A stretch of DNA of 64,000 bases. Source: Siphonodentalium dalli. Lineage: Eukaryota; Mollusca; Scaphopoda; Gadilida; Siphonodentaliidae. Shown here in pieces: positions 47,767 through 59,983 of the stretch (the stretch's first letter is position 1; every line of letters starts with the position of its first letter). Location: positions 168,459,107 to 168,523,106 of the forward strand of contig CP136061.1 in assembly GCA_032622095.1 (NCBI GenBank), read 5' to 3'. The position numbers and the translations under genes are program-made. The notes under the pieces are model-generated. The model searched no databases. It was not told the DNA's origin and saw only the letters and a program-made list of their open reading frames with translations.

Positions 47767-48793
47767 TAGTATTATTTCCTAGACTGCAGTTTGGAAGATA
47801 CGTTTGTACAGTCTGAATCGTGATTCATGATGCATGTAACTTTTTAAGTTTAATTTGGTCACGGCTGTAATGTTGTTGTCCGCTAAAATAAACAATAAGG
47901 ACTAACTAACAAAGGAGTTGCAAAAGCTTTTATTAATTAATGGCCTCCCTTAATTAATGCCAACATCACTGGTATAATCCGATTAAAGCAATAAACTTGA
48001 CATTATTTTATTTACGGAAGTCGGTCTCTTCAAAAAGTCCGACGCGGTCTCTTCAAAAAGTCCGACGCATTACCGAAACGAACTTCCGAAGCGCCTGGTA
48101 CATACTCTGATAATGTCGTAATTGTTTTATATCTGAAAAGCGGGACGGCGGTCTTTTAAGTTAATTAAAACATTTATTTGTGACACTCACGATGGTCAGT
48201 AACAACACAGATGCGAACATCTCATCGTGTTTTCAGCGTGTCAAAACATTCGTGATTAACATTCATTACCGCAAAGGGAACAAAGGCGACGGAATAACAA
48301 CACAAAACAATAGGTCATATTTTTTTTTTATATTTTAAACACTTGGGTCTTTGGCTCTGCATCGTCTGTTTCTTTTTGGGATGGCCGCCACAATTCATCT
48401 ATATACGGACATGTCCAGACATGTCCGGAAAAAAAACTAGAAAAAAAATTAAGAAAAAAAAAGAAGAAAAAAACCCCCTAAAATTGAAGGCGACTTCGAT
48501 TTCGCCTTAGAGCGACAATAGGGCGAAGTCAGCGACAGTAAGGCGACAATCTCGCCCGAGTCGCCTTGTGAGCTGAGGCCTGCATGTATGCATATATTTG
48601 TCTTCGGCCAACCACTATCAAGACCATTGCTCACAATGCCAAGCGACAAACCATGGTAACATAGACATTGTTGAAATGCTTGCATCAGAAATACTATAAT
48701 ATTCCAGGTCGCCACAAAATTATGATGTATGTAGTTACTAGTTGTCTACACAATGTAAATCCGCCCCGATGGTATTTCATATAGACATGTACT

Positions 48794-49968
48794 AGGGTTT
48801 CCCGCAGGCCGCTGCGGGTCTGCCACCCGGACCCATTTCCCCTGCCGACCTTTGCCATGAAATCCCGCTCATTCACAAATAAATTATTAAAAACTTATTC
48901 AGTCTTGTCTGTCTCGGCAGGCTATATATGATATTTAATCTTATTTTCATTAATAATGACATAATGGAATCGACACAGTCTATCTTCAGAAAAAAAAAAT
49001 AACGGCATGAACAAACCATAAATAGTGACACCCCACAAATAGTTCCACAGGATTCCCCCACGTGATTGATGGGGAATTCCCTATCAAGGGAGACATCATT
49101 GGTTCAATTTACTTCAGAGTATGGGAACGTGGATCATAAAAACTGCCTCATTTATTATCTTGACGTGAATATTGACGAGGCGTTTGGACTAATTTATTCA
49201 TCATTATTCCAACTTGTATAAAACATGTGTATAATTTGAGGCATGAGGAAACACACAAATATCGTATCATTTATAGTAATATAAAATTGCGACAAGTTCG
49301 CGGCTTCGCGTTAATGCCCCATTAATGAATAACATGCTGACCATGCATGCCCTCATTGAGAGTAAGAGTTTGTCTAATGCTCGTTCCCGGGCTGGCTTAG
49401 ATAATCATTCCGATGTGACGTCATCCAGTAAAAATTTGCAGACACGTGCAGTTAACTGTGTCACAATAATAGAGATAATCAAAGCTATTATACCGCAGTC
49501 ATTGAATATCATGCACGTGTCCACAATTATTAGTCAGGTCAAGGACGCCCAATGTTTTGCTGCTCTTTTGCAGTTGAATTATCAGATACTAATACATATA
49601 ATTTGATATAAATGTGTGAGACAGGGAATAAAATAAAGACACACAGACACAGTGAGAATGGGTTTATTTTTTATTTTTTTTATATCTGATTTATCATCTT
49701 TTTAGATTTAGTTTGCCGGCATTTTGTCTTGTTGCTTACCTGTGATCGCCGTTTGTTTCTCAAAATCCTGATGAAAAATGCCCCTCATGACATACCGATC
49801 CATAAGTTGCAGGAAGTTTATTAATTAGGGAAATTGGGTTAGAAAGTTGCGACTTACAGGTATACACCGGCCGGTACGGTAAATGGCGAAATTACAGATA
49901 AATCGGTCTTCATATATTTAATTATTTACTGGGTTTCCCCATTCCCCAGACCCCTAGCGGAAACCCTG
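48794..49968. mobile_element. Second hAT-like element, ~1175 bp, non-autonomous
   Basis: Left end agggtttcccgc (48794) and right end gcggaaaccctg (ending 49968) are inverted. The flanks catgtact (48786-48793) and catatact (49969-49976) agree at seven of eight positions, as expected for an aged 8 bp hAT duplication. CAGGGTTTCC is a typical hAT end; the left C is lost here. No transposase frame was seen. The 93-codon + frame inside (49325-49606) matches nothing I know. Confidence 0.55.
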
Positions 49969-50160
49969 CATATACTATCTCCAGCAATGGCAAAGAATCG
50001 AAACTCTCGTCAGCTCGATATACGAAAATATCACAGAAATATTACGAAAATATTTTTGTCAGTTTTGAATTCGCGCAGCTAGGTGCGCGAATTTAAAGTG
50101 CGCGAATTCAAAACTGAGCGAAAAATAATACTGCGCGAATTTTAATAAGAGTAAGGTAAT

Positions 50161-51268
50161 CAATATCACCAAGGTATGGGTTAAACATCTGCCGATCCTG
50201 ATCGGCCTCTCGTTCAACTTAGAAATTGCTGTTTTCAGGTTGTCCCCATGACAACATGAAAACAATTCTTCAAACTTGAGAAGACCCAGGCCGAGTTCGA
50301 ATGTGGTCACGGTCTGATGATTTTTTTTGACAGAGTTATGCCTATTTTTCGACTTGGAAATCTTTGGTTTTGGGTTGTCCACATGTTAACTTGAGAAAAT
50401 TCAACTGAATTTCTTGTTATTCGGTACGTGATTCTCAATTGAGAACACACAGACCAAGTTTGATTTTATTCGACTCATCAGGAATAATATTTGTGTTGTC
50501 TTAATGATAAATTGAGCAATTTTCGAAAGAATGTCTTGATTGATACTTGCTGTGTGGCTCACTTTGAGAACACACAGGATAGATGGGAGTCAAATTTGCC
50601 AGAATTTGACTTCTTTGTTCTTAAAAAAAGCCAATATCCCCAAAAACACCTCAATTTGGGGGATGTGGGTGGGGTCTGCGACGGAAAAATGTTGGAGGAT
50701 TATCCGTGCATCGGGGCAACCATGCATGCATCCGTCCATCCATGTCCATATGATAACTTGAGCCATATTACTTGATATTTTGTACATGGTTCACATACGC
50801 ATACCAAGTTCGATTTGTGGTCATCACGGTCTGATGATTTTTCACTGAGTTTTGTTCCTTTTTCAACTTAGAAATAGCTGTTTTCGGGTTGTCCCAATGG
50901 TAACAAGAGCATTATTCAAAAAAAATTCTTGATATTTGGTACTTTGTTCACATTTGAAAAGATGCGGGCCAAGTTCGAATTTGGTCATGGTTCATTGATT
51001 TTTGCCGGAGTTATTCCTCTTTTTGTCCCCTGAAAAATATCGGAGGAATATTATAATCAGCATGTCTGTCCATGTGTGCATCTGTCAATCTGGGTATTCC
51101 AGATGATAACTCGAGCAATATTCAACTGAATTTCTTGATATTTGTTACGTGGTTATCAATTGAGAAGAAGCAGGTCAAGTTCGATGAATTTTGACAAGAG
51201 TTATGCCCCTTTTTCGATATAGAAATCGCAGTCTTCGGGTTGTCCTGAAGGTAATTTGAGCAATATTC
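50161..51268 (+). repeat. Family C right end plus repeat family E, copy 2
   Basis: 50170-50216 (caaggtatgggttaaacatc, tgccgatcctgatcggcctc, tcgtt) is the terminal segment of family C. It is followed by E modules: 'acttgagaagacccaggccg', 'ctgatgattttttttgacag', 'ttcaactgaatttcttg' and 'catgtctgtccatgtgtgca'. The E modules seem to repeat about four times. Confidence 0.6.
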
Positions 51269-51269
51269 A

Positions 51270-51722
51270 ACTGAATTTCTTTGGCACGGGCTGCAGGTCG
51301 TTCTTTCGGATGGATCATTATGAAATTGTTCATGGCTGTTGACATTGACATGTAGATGGGAATGAGTCATTTTGGGGTCATTGAGCATAAAACATATGGC
51401 CGTCAGCGGCCATCTTGGGTTTTAAAATTAATCCATTAGGATGGGCTACAGGCCTTACTGTTTGTCTGATCATCATGAAATTTGTCTTCCCATTGATGTT
51501 AAAAGTGACATGTAGATGGGAAAGAATTACTTTGGTGTCATTTGGCCATAAAACACAACCGCCGGCAGCCACCTCTTTTACTCTTTGTATGACTAAATCC
51601 TTGGGCATGCCATTTATTATTACTTAAATATTTCAATTTTCTGCATTCCTAATTGCTCCATTGACTGTAACACATAAAACTATCCCCTCTCCATGTTGAG
51701 CTACAGTGTCATTAACACTTCC
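51270..51722 (+). repeat. Family B' fragment (two units and terminus)
   Basis: Two diverged units (gcacgggctgcaggtcgttc, gacatgtagatgggaatgag, ggccgtcagcggccatcttg) and the terminus gttgagctacagtgtcatta + acactt. The starting hairpin is absent and the fragment joins directly to family E. Confidence 0.75.
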
Positions 51723-52563
51723 ATCAAATTTTTGAAGGTACAATTGTGATCACTTGTAGATTGGAGCTATCAAATTTGAACGATTTTCGATGAAAAACAT
51801 GTCTGATGGTCACCAAACTTCATATGGAACTTCAGGGTGACCTATAAATGGCAGACTCCTATTTTGCCTGAAATTTGTTAAAAAACAAGGCTGCCAGCAG
51901 CCATCTACATGTAGTGTCACCATGTGCCCCATAATAACAAATAGATCGTTCTGTTTATTGTGATTTTATTATCTTTTAACCAATTGTCTATTGCTGGTCA
52001 ACCACTGAAAAGAGGCTAATTTTTGTGTAGGGTACCTTCACAAATAATCTTACCGCGCATAGCTGCCACCAATTCCGGCAAGGCCAAGAATCATTTTCGC
52101 AAACAATATAGATTTAATCTTCCAGTAAATTTTTATTTCATCTTGTTCTACCGAGGGTAGGCATATCTCGAAAACTAAGGCCCTTTTTGGATTTGGCTGC
52201 TCCACTATGTGCAGGCAGAGATTCACCGGCGTGGAATCATTTTAATTTGATTGAAACCAATTGTGGCTTCTTGTACTTGCAACTCATGGTTGGAACAGAA
52301 TGGAAATCAACATGCATGTATTATTCATTGTGGTTCCACCATCATCTATAAATTATCAATAAATAATAGAGTTGTCTCGCGTTCTCTTTATCTGATTACT
52401 ACAAATGTATCTACATATTTCACCAGACGCTTGTCGATTTCAATAACGTGTAGGCTTGGCACTGTAAAATCAAATGACTTTTCCTTTCCAATTGCATATA
52501 TCCATAGTAATACCATAGTAAAACATGATACAAGTTTGCAGCTATCAGCTTCTTTACTTTCAG
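51723..52563. other. End of CNK intron 1
   Basis: A few B-like phrases (aaaaacaaggctgccagcag, 51880-51905) remain. Beyond that no structure is evident apart from the acceptor tract before 52564. Confidence 0.5.
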
Positions 52564-52727
52564 GCCTCGATGATAGCATTCAGCAATACATTCATTGTTT
52601 TGTTGGGAATGAAATTGATGGTAAAAAATTACTGATGATGACCACTTCTGATCTGGAGCAAATTGGAATAAAAATTCTTGGGCATCAAGAACTTATTTTA
52701 GAGGCTGTTGATCTTTTGAGGGGCATG
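52564..52727 (+). CDS. CNK: CNK (connector enhancer of KSR), second coding exon
   Basis: After the acceptor ttactttcag, two bases complete the Gly codon begun in the first exon. Then 54 codons read LDDSIQQYIHCFVGNEIDGK … GHQELILEAVDLLRGM, followed by the donor gtaaga at 52728 (phase 0). This is the remainder of a SAM domain. The GLDD.(L/I)QQYI and GHQEL(I/V)LEAVDLL stretches are the signature of CNK/CNKSR proteins from flies to vertebrates, so this assignment rests on direct similarity. The CRIC, PDZ and PH exons are expected to the right, outside the window or in exons too short to recognise. The surrounding sequence is repeat, and the exon itself shows no damage. Confidence 0.92.
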
Positions 52728-52800
52728 GTAAGAAATACCAAATTGTTTTAGTATTTCACATATAGATCATCATTGATAATAATAAATAAACCATTTTTAT

Positions 52801-54897
52801 GTTTTACCATAGTATGGTAAACATAGTGTCGTTGCCCGGATTGACCACTCGCCGTTCGTCCGTCTGTCTGTCTGTCTGTCTGTCCGTCTGTCCGTCTGTC
52901 TGTCTGTCCGTAGACACTTTACGAGTAATGCGATAACTCAAACATTTTCTATCCGATCGAAACCAAATTTTGTATATGGGTTTCGCAGCCCAAAATACAG
53001 ATCGAGTTCGAATTTGGGTTTGATCCGAGTTTTTGTTACAGAGTTATGGCCCTTTTTCAACTTAGAATTCACGCATTCTGCCATAACTCAAACATTTTTT
53101 ATTTGATTGGAACCAAATTTGGTATGTGAGTTTCGAAGCCCAAAATACAGATCGAGTCCGAATATGGGTTTAATCCGATTAATTTTAAAGGAGTTATGAC
53201 CCTTTTTCGAAGAAAAAAATAAAAAATTCAACTTTTTTAGATTTAACTCCTTGCTAAATTTAGCATATACAAATATTAAATTTTGTTTGAACTTTAATAA
53301 CAATAAAAAAAAATTTAAATAATAAAACAAAAATATTGACACTTTCATTTATTTTAGTTTTATACTATTAATTAGGTGTGATATCCTGTTTTGAAAATAT
53401 GAAGATTTTATTGCAATAGTTTCATGTAATATAATGATATCAATAAATTACCATGTGATCATCCAACATCCAGAGTATATGAGAGGACATTTTATAGATG
53501 TTGTCATTCCAAGTGAAATCTGTTATGAAATGAGTGATGACATATTATACAGAGCTCTGGTGGTCAAGATAAACAACACTGGTGGCTGGCTGTTTGTTTA
53601 TTCTAACTGTCAAATTGATTAATGGCAGCATAAGACTGGTGTTTATCCTATTCTTGACATTTCATTACAGGGTGAGATAAGAGCCCCCACTCACCTACAT
53701 AAGACTAAATTCCATTAATTTGCTTCAAAAATAATTAACCCTTTCCAAGGTTTCCATAGACACATGCTATAATGTACATGGACTCTTCCTCATATCTCTT
53801 AATATATGTTGGGTATCTTTGCACACTATTCACTTATATCAATTTTGGTTTTGACTGATTAATTGATTTTTGAAAAATATATTAACCCTTCAGACATGTG
53901 CTTTCAATTTGAAATTAAAATAACAGCTGATGGCCAATATGATTTATCTATGCAATGGGAATCAGGCAGATAAATATACATGACTATTGTAAGTGATGAC
54001 TTGTTTTGAAAATCAATATGGTAGATGTTAGTGTTTCCAGGAACCTTATTTTCCCATTTGTTCATATTTTCATGGTTGATTGAATTTTAGGGGCCACAGA
54101 GCACTTAGAAGATTAACATTGAAGGTTGTGGCTTTTAGTGTCCAAGCTACTTGTAAAACATTGTAATGTGTGAAACCATTTAAGTGAGGGCTAACTTTCT
54201 TTCTTTTATATGAACGATTTAGTGGTCATAGGGTCAAGCATCCTCATCATATTATGTCTGTATAACATTATATAGATAATACTTTTGAATTGTATAAACT
54301 ACATATATTTTTGATAACCATGCATACACCCCTGTTATGAAACACTTAATCTTATTTAATACACAGGTCAGATCTGATCTTATATCTGTCCATGTTTGAT
54401 AAACAAATAACTGGGGAGAATGGGGGAAGGGGGGGGGGCGTAATTAAAGCACCATTTAAATATGAGATGGAATCCCCTCATGTATGTCATTCTAAGCAGT
54501 CTGGCTTGTCAACAAATTATAATTTCTCTTTAGAAGTGAATACATTTTGAATATCTGACATGTCAAAAGTGTTAAAGATAGGGATTTATCACTTTTGCTT
54601 CCAATGAGTTAACTTAAACTCCTAAACATGTCCTCCGAAATTACTAAACCATTGGATCTTACAGTGAGAGGTCCTTGGGTGAATAGGGACAGAGTTATGA
54701 GATTTAAAACTACTCCTCCCCACCCCAAATACTTTAACCCTTCCTTAAGACAAATTATTTGAGCTTTTGATTTCAAGTTGGGTACTGATATATGGATTAA
54801 TTCCTGTGATCATATCTTTGACAAGTTATCAGTTATGACTAGTCGCTATTGCCAAGGTATGGGTTAAACATCTGCCGATCGTGATCTGCCTCGCGTT
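52801..54897 (+). mobile_element. Repeat family C, copy 3 (~2.1 kb, most complete)
   Basis: Starts with the palindrome gtttaccatagtatggtaaac-like, then the (TCTG/TCCG) tract, two full modules, a long AT-rich body and the right end 'tcgctattgccaaggtatgg' ... 'gccgatcgtgatctgcc'. It matches copy 2 (23885-25852) through the whole body. The tail hairpin is slightly decayed (gatcggc to gatctgc). A 62-codon frame at 53434-53622 is broken by a stop in copy 2, so I regard it as chance. Confidence 0.78.
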
Positions 54898-55061
54898 ATA
54901 CACCCGTATTTAATAAATGGGACTTTAGATGATGTCAACTGAATGAAACCAAATTTGGTATGTGTGTTTACTAGCACAAAATACAGGTCAAGTTCAAATT
55001 TGGGTTCCACTTGCCAATTTTATCCAGAGTTATGGCCCTTCTAGGCTTTTTGTTAGATTCA

Positions 55062-55790
55062 CTTGACAAAGTTATGTTCGAGCTATTGCCATGGGTTGTC
55101 GTCTTTGCATCTGTGCATCCATCTGCCAACAATTTCCTTTGGCACACACTACAGGCCACACCCCTCATCCGATCATCACCAAACTGCATAAGGGTCTTCG
55201 TAGTGACCTCCAGATGGGTGCCATCGATTATTTTCGAAATTCGTTAAAAACATGGCCACCAGCAGCCATCTTGGATTTCACATTAGAATCCATCGGCACA
55301 CCCTGCAGCTCGCATTCATCGGAGAAATGTTTTGAATATTTACAGCCATGATCACCTCTAGATGGGATATATAATATTTGATTTTCGATGAAAAACATGG
55401 CCATCTTGTATTTTACTCCATGAATTAATCCTTTGGCACCCCCTACACACCACATCCCTCGACCGATCATCATCATTGTATGGATCTTCAGGGGGTCCTT
55501 TAGATGGGAGCCATCCATTTGTCCTGACATTTGTTAAAAACATGGCTGCCAGCAGCCATCTTGGATTTCAAATTTGAATCCATTTGCACACCCTGCAGTC
55601 TGCATTTATCTGAAACATATTTTGAAATTATACAGGCATGTTTAGGATCACCTCTAGATGGGACCTGTAGAACTTTTCCTGGCATTTAAACTTGGCCGAT
55701 AGCAGCTATTTTGGTATTTTAGTGTTTGCGTGACTAAAAGGCAGCTATTTTGGTATTTTACTCTTTGCATGACTAAATACTTTGCTAATA
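55062..55790 (+). repeat. Family B' variant, 3-4 diverged units
   Basis: Begins near 'cacttgacaaagttatgttc' + 'gagctattgccatgggttgt', with a short tctgtgcatccatctg tract. Units have 'cctttggcacacactacagg', 'gatcatcaccaaactgcata', 'agatgggtgccatc' and 'catggccaccagcagccatc'. It ends against the left end of the virus-like remnant at 55785. Confidence 0.65.
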
Positions 55791-56207
55791 TAATAATATA
55801 TAAGCCAGAACTTGTCCTGTGGACAATGTAGTGTCGGCATCCTTGTAATCACTTGGCGAGTTTGTAGGCCTTGTCGCGGCCATTCCCAGGTAGATAAAGG
55901 TTATCACGCGTTTTTTTTGGTCATCTGACGGCGAGTAGAAGTCGGAAAGTTGTGCGTACTCACGGATTGCAGTGTCGACGTCCCGGAAATTTTGCACAGC
56001 GTGGCCCTGGCGGTGGAGTTCTTTATTGATCCAGTCAAGGCACTCAGTCCGTTTTCGGGACCATTCTGTCTGGACTCCAGCTAAATCATGGTGCTTGCAT
56101 TCTTCGTTAACACCCGAGCTTCTCAGCATCGAGAAGAGATAGCTTGACACGCTGAATGCTAATGCGTTGGCGAGTGCACCACCGACCAGCATTGCGACTG
56201 TTGCCAT
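55785..56207 (-). CDS. Virus-like element: small N-terminally hydrophobic protein, 140 aa
   Basis: A single open frame from ATG (56207) to about 55785. Residues 3-27 are hydrophobic and rich in A, L, V and G (a likely membrane segment). The middle is charged (WSRKRTE, LDWINKELHRQGHAV, FRDVDTAIREYAQ) and may be helical. The last ~25 residues look like unrelated sequence joined by the element's boundary. I recall similar small proteins next to capsid and ATPase genes in virus-like elements of aquatic invertebrates. Its function is unknown; a minor virion membrane protein is a guess. It is separated from the other viral ORFs by the inserted array at 56936-59912. Confidence 0.5.
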   Translation of the reverse strand: MATVAMLVGGALANALAFSVSSYLFSMLRSSGVNEECKHHDLAGVQTEWSRKRTECLDWINKELHRQGHAVQNFRDVDTAIREYAQLSDFYSPSDDQKKRVITFIYLGMAATRPTNSPSDYKDADTTLSTGQVLAYILLY

Positions 56208-56935
56208 TATTCGTAATACTATTTATCTTGGCTGAAAATAAATCAAGTGTCTATACATATTACAAAACCAAATATGCTTTTTGGCGCCAATCACTGTCAA
56301 GTGAATTCCATCATAAACTAATTTCTACTTGTGCTAAAGCAATATATTTATAGGACTAAATTTGACCCGATCCAACTCTCAATAAAGGCGTTTGTCGCTG
56401 AATTGAAATTCAAATATGAATGCGATAAGTACACATCCAGATGCAACATGCTATATCAAGAGTTTAAAAAGCGATGGCTACCCTTAGAAAATGTAATTAA
56501 TGACAACACTGATTGACTTTCTGACATTCACAAATAAAACTAACTTTATACATGTATATACCCCGAATAACACAGTTATATACATATAGCCCGGAACCCG
56601 AGAATCTCTCAAATTTACATTAATCATTTTTTAACTCGATCATCAAAAGGCCGACACAAATTTATCTGCGCCAATCCTAACTCTTTATGTTACAGTATAA
56701 ATGACATTCTTAATTCAGTGCGCTAACGTTGTGTCGCCCAATGGCCAACAGAATAACAATCTATTTATCTCTTTACCACAACTATATGATTCACGTATGA
56801 TTTTACTAATGTCGCCAGTGAGAAAGTAGCCCAAGTGAAATTCACTTGGGAGCGTGCAAAAGTGAGTGCTAGAATATAATATGTATCAATGTATTGTTAC
56901 TATAATGCTTGTAATGTATGTCTGTCTCATCCTTT
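56208..56935. other. Sequence between viral remnant and inserted array
   Basis: Presumably viral non-coding or flanking host sequence. A 61-codon + frame (56331-56516) has no recognised similarity. Nothing else supported. Confidence 0.4.
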
Positions 56936-59912
56936 TTTAGCTCAACTTACTTTTGTAAGTTTGAGCTATTGCCATGGCTTGGCGTCCGTCGTCCGTGTGT
57001 CCGTGTGTGCGTGTGTCCGTGTGTCCGTCAACAATTTCCTTTGGCGCGGGCTACAGGTCGTACCTTTGGTCTGATCTTTATGAAATTTTGCATGAATGTT
57101 GACATTGAGATGTAGATGGGAACGAGTCATTTCGGGGTCATTCGGCCAAAAAACATGGCCGCTGGTGGCCATCTTGGATTTCAAAATTCAATCCATTGGC
57201 GCGGGCTACAGGTCGTACTGTTCTTTTGATCATCATGAAATTTGTCATGGATGTTAATATTGACATGTAGATGGGAACGAGTCATTTTGGGGTCGTTCGG
57301 CCAAAAAACATGGCCGTCAGCAGCCATCTTGGATTTTACTCTTTGCATGACTAAATCATTTGGCGCAGGCTACAGGTCGTAGTTTTGATTGGAACTTCAT
57401 GAAATTTGTCATGGATGTTAACAATGACATGTAGATGGGAACGAGTGATTTTGGGGTTGTTCGGCCATAAAACATGGCCGCCAGCAGCCATCTTGGATTT
57501 TACTCTTTGCATGACTAAATCCTTTGGCGCGGGCTACAGGTCGTACCTTTGGTCTGATCTTTATGAAATTTGTCATGAATATTGACATTGGCATGTAGAT
57601 GGGAACGAGTGATTTTGGGGTCATTCGGCCAAAAAACATGGCCGCTGGTGGCCATTTTGGATTTCAAAATTCAATCCATTGGCGCGGGCTACAGGTCGTG
57701 CTGTTCGTCTGATCATCATGAAATTTGTCATGGATGTTAATATTGACATGTAGATGGGAACGAGTGATTTTGGGGTCGTTCGGCCAAAAAACATGGCCGC
57801 TGGCAGCCATCATGGATTTTACTCTTTGCATGACTAAATCCTTTGGCGCGGGCTACAGGTCGTACCTTTGGTCTGACCTTTATTAAAGTTGTCATGAATA
57901 TTGATATTGACATGTATATGGGAACGAGTCATTTTGGGGTCATACGGCCAAAAAACATGGCCGCTGGCAGCCATCTTGGATTTTACTCTTTGCATGACTA
58001 AATCCTTTGGCGCAGGCTACAGGTCGTAGTTTTGATCAGAAATGGGAACGAGTGATTTTGGTGTCATTCGGCCAAAAAACATGGCCGCTGGTGGCCATTT
58101 TGGATTTCAAAATTCAATCCATTGGCGCGGGCTACAGGTCGTGCTGTTTGTCTGATCATCATGAAATTTGTCATGGATGTTAATATTGACATGTAGATGG
58201 GAACGAGTGATTTTGGGGTCGTTCGGCCAAAAAACATGGCTGCTGGCAGCCATCATGGATTTTACTCTTTGCATGACTAAATCCTTTGGCGCGGGCTACA
58301 GGTCGTACCTTTGGTCTGACCTTTATTAAATTTGTCATGAATATTGATATTGACATGTATATGGGAACGAGTCATTTTGGGGTCATACGGCCAAAAAACA
58401 TGGCCGCTGGCAGCCATCTTGGATTTTAATCTTTGCATGACTAAATCCTTTGGCGCAGGCTACAGGTCGTAGTTTTGATCAGAACTTCATGAAATTTGTC
58501 ATGGATGTTAACAATGACATGTAGATGGGAACGAGTGATTTTGGGGTTGTTCGGCCAACAAACATTGCCGCCAGCAGCCATCATGGATTTTACTCTTTGC
58601 ATGACTAAATCCTTTGGCGCGGGCTACAGGTCGTACCTATGGTCTGATCTTTATGAATTTTGTCATGAATGTTGACATTGACATGTAGATGGGAACGAGT
58701 GATTTTGGGGTCATTCGGCCAAAAAACATGGCCGCTGGTGGCCATTTTGGATTTCAAAATTCAATCCATTGGCGCGGGCTACAGGTCGTGCTGTTCGTCT
58801 GATCATCATGAAATTTGTCATGGATGTTAATATTGACATGTAGATGGGAAACGAGTGATTTTGGGGTCGTTCAGCCAAAAAACATGGCCGCCAGCAGCCA
58901 TCTTGGATTTTACTCTTTGCATGACTAAATTCTTTGGCGCGGGCTACAGGTTGTAGCTTTGGTCAGAACTTCAAGAAATTTGTCATGGATGTTAACAATG
59001 ACATGTAGATGGGAACGAGTGATTTTGGGGTCGTTCGGCCAAAAAACATGGCCGCCAGCAGCCATCTTGGATTTTACTCTTTGCATGACTAAATCCTTTG
59101 GCGCAGGTTACAGGTCGTACCTTTGGTCTGACCTTTATGAAATTTGTCATGAATATTGATATTGACATGTATATGGGAACGAGTCATTTTGGGGTCATAC
59201 GGCCAAAAAACATGGCCGCTGGCAGCCATCTTGGATTTCAAAATTCAATCCATTGGCACGGGCTACAGGTCGTACTGTTTGTCTGATCATGATATTTATC
59301 ATGGATGTTAATATTAACATGTAGATGGGAACGAGTCATTTTGGGGTCGTTTGGCTAAAAAACATGTCCGCCAGCAGCCATATTGGATTTTATTGTTTGC
59401 ATGAATAAATCCTTTGGTGCGGGCTACAGGTCGTAGCTTTGGTCGGAACTTCATGAAATTTGTCATGTATGTTAACAATGACATGTAGATGGGAAACGAG
59501 TCATTTTGGGGTCGTTCAGCCGAAAAACATGGCCGCCAGTAGCCATCTTGGATTTTACTCTTTGCATGACTAAATCCATTGGCACAGGCTACAGGTCATA
59601 CCTTTGATCAGATCATTATGAGATTTGTAAAGGCTGTAGATGGGAACAAGTCATTTTGGGGTAATTCGGAAAAAAAACATGGCTGTCGGTGGCCATTTTA
59701 GAATTTACTCTTTGCATCAATAAATCCTTTGGCACACCATAATCACCACATCCCTGATCCGATCATTATGAAACCTGTTATGAATGTTGATATTGACATG
59801 TACATCTAGTCTTACTTAGACATTTCAATTAGCACTTTTCCTATTCCTCCATTTACTGACGACCATTAAATTATTCCCCTACCTAAGTTGAGCTACAGTG
59901 TCATTGACACTT
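56936..59912 (+). repeat. Family B' array 3: ~160 bp unit, about 17 copies, inserted in the viral remnant
   Basis: Opens with ttagctcaacttacttttgt + aagtttgagct and a ccgtgtgtccgtgtgtgcgt tract. It closes with aagttgagctacagtgtcat + tgacactt. Units alternate between kinds (ending 'ttcaaaattcaatccattgg', 'tttgcatgactaaatccttt', or with 'tcgtagttttgatcagaact'). A block from about 57701 recurs from about 58143, an offset near 442 nt, giving a higher-order repeat. 'catggccgc' sites are spaced about 155-165 nt. Confidence 0.9.
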
Positions 59913-59983
59913 ACATGTTATATATACTTTTCCTCAATAAAAAAAAAAAAAATAAATAAAAAAAAAAAATAAAATAATAGTTA

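Larger units (their letters stand above)
45506..48582. mobile_element. hAT-like DNA transposon, 3077 bp including a nested Tigger
   Basis: Ends CAGGCCTCAGC (45506) and GCTGAGGCCTG (ending 48582) are exact inverted repeats of 11 nt. Both are flanked by the identical 8-mer catgtatg (45498-45505 and 48583-48590). An 8 bp duplication with CAG..CTG ends marks the hAT superfamily. The left subterminal part carries agggagacttgaagtctccct and further gggagactt repeats. The right carries ggcgacttcgatttcgcc and other gcgac repeats. With the nested element removed it is about 1.15 kb and has no transposase, so it is non-autonomous. Confidence 0.82.
30593..52563 (+). other. CNK intron 1, about 22 kb, filled with repeats
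   Basis: A GT-AG phase 1 intron (gtgagt ... ttactttcag) of 21,971 bp. It splits the SAM domain after the WLK motif. All features listed from 30840 to 51722 lie inside it. The remaining short stretches show no exon. Confidence 0.85.

Noticed and set aside
53434-53622. A 62-codon frame inside family C copy 3
   Set aside because: The near-identical copy 2 has a stop and a length change in the same place, so no selection on the frame is seen.
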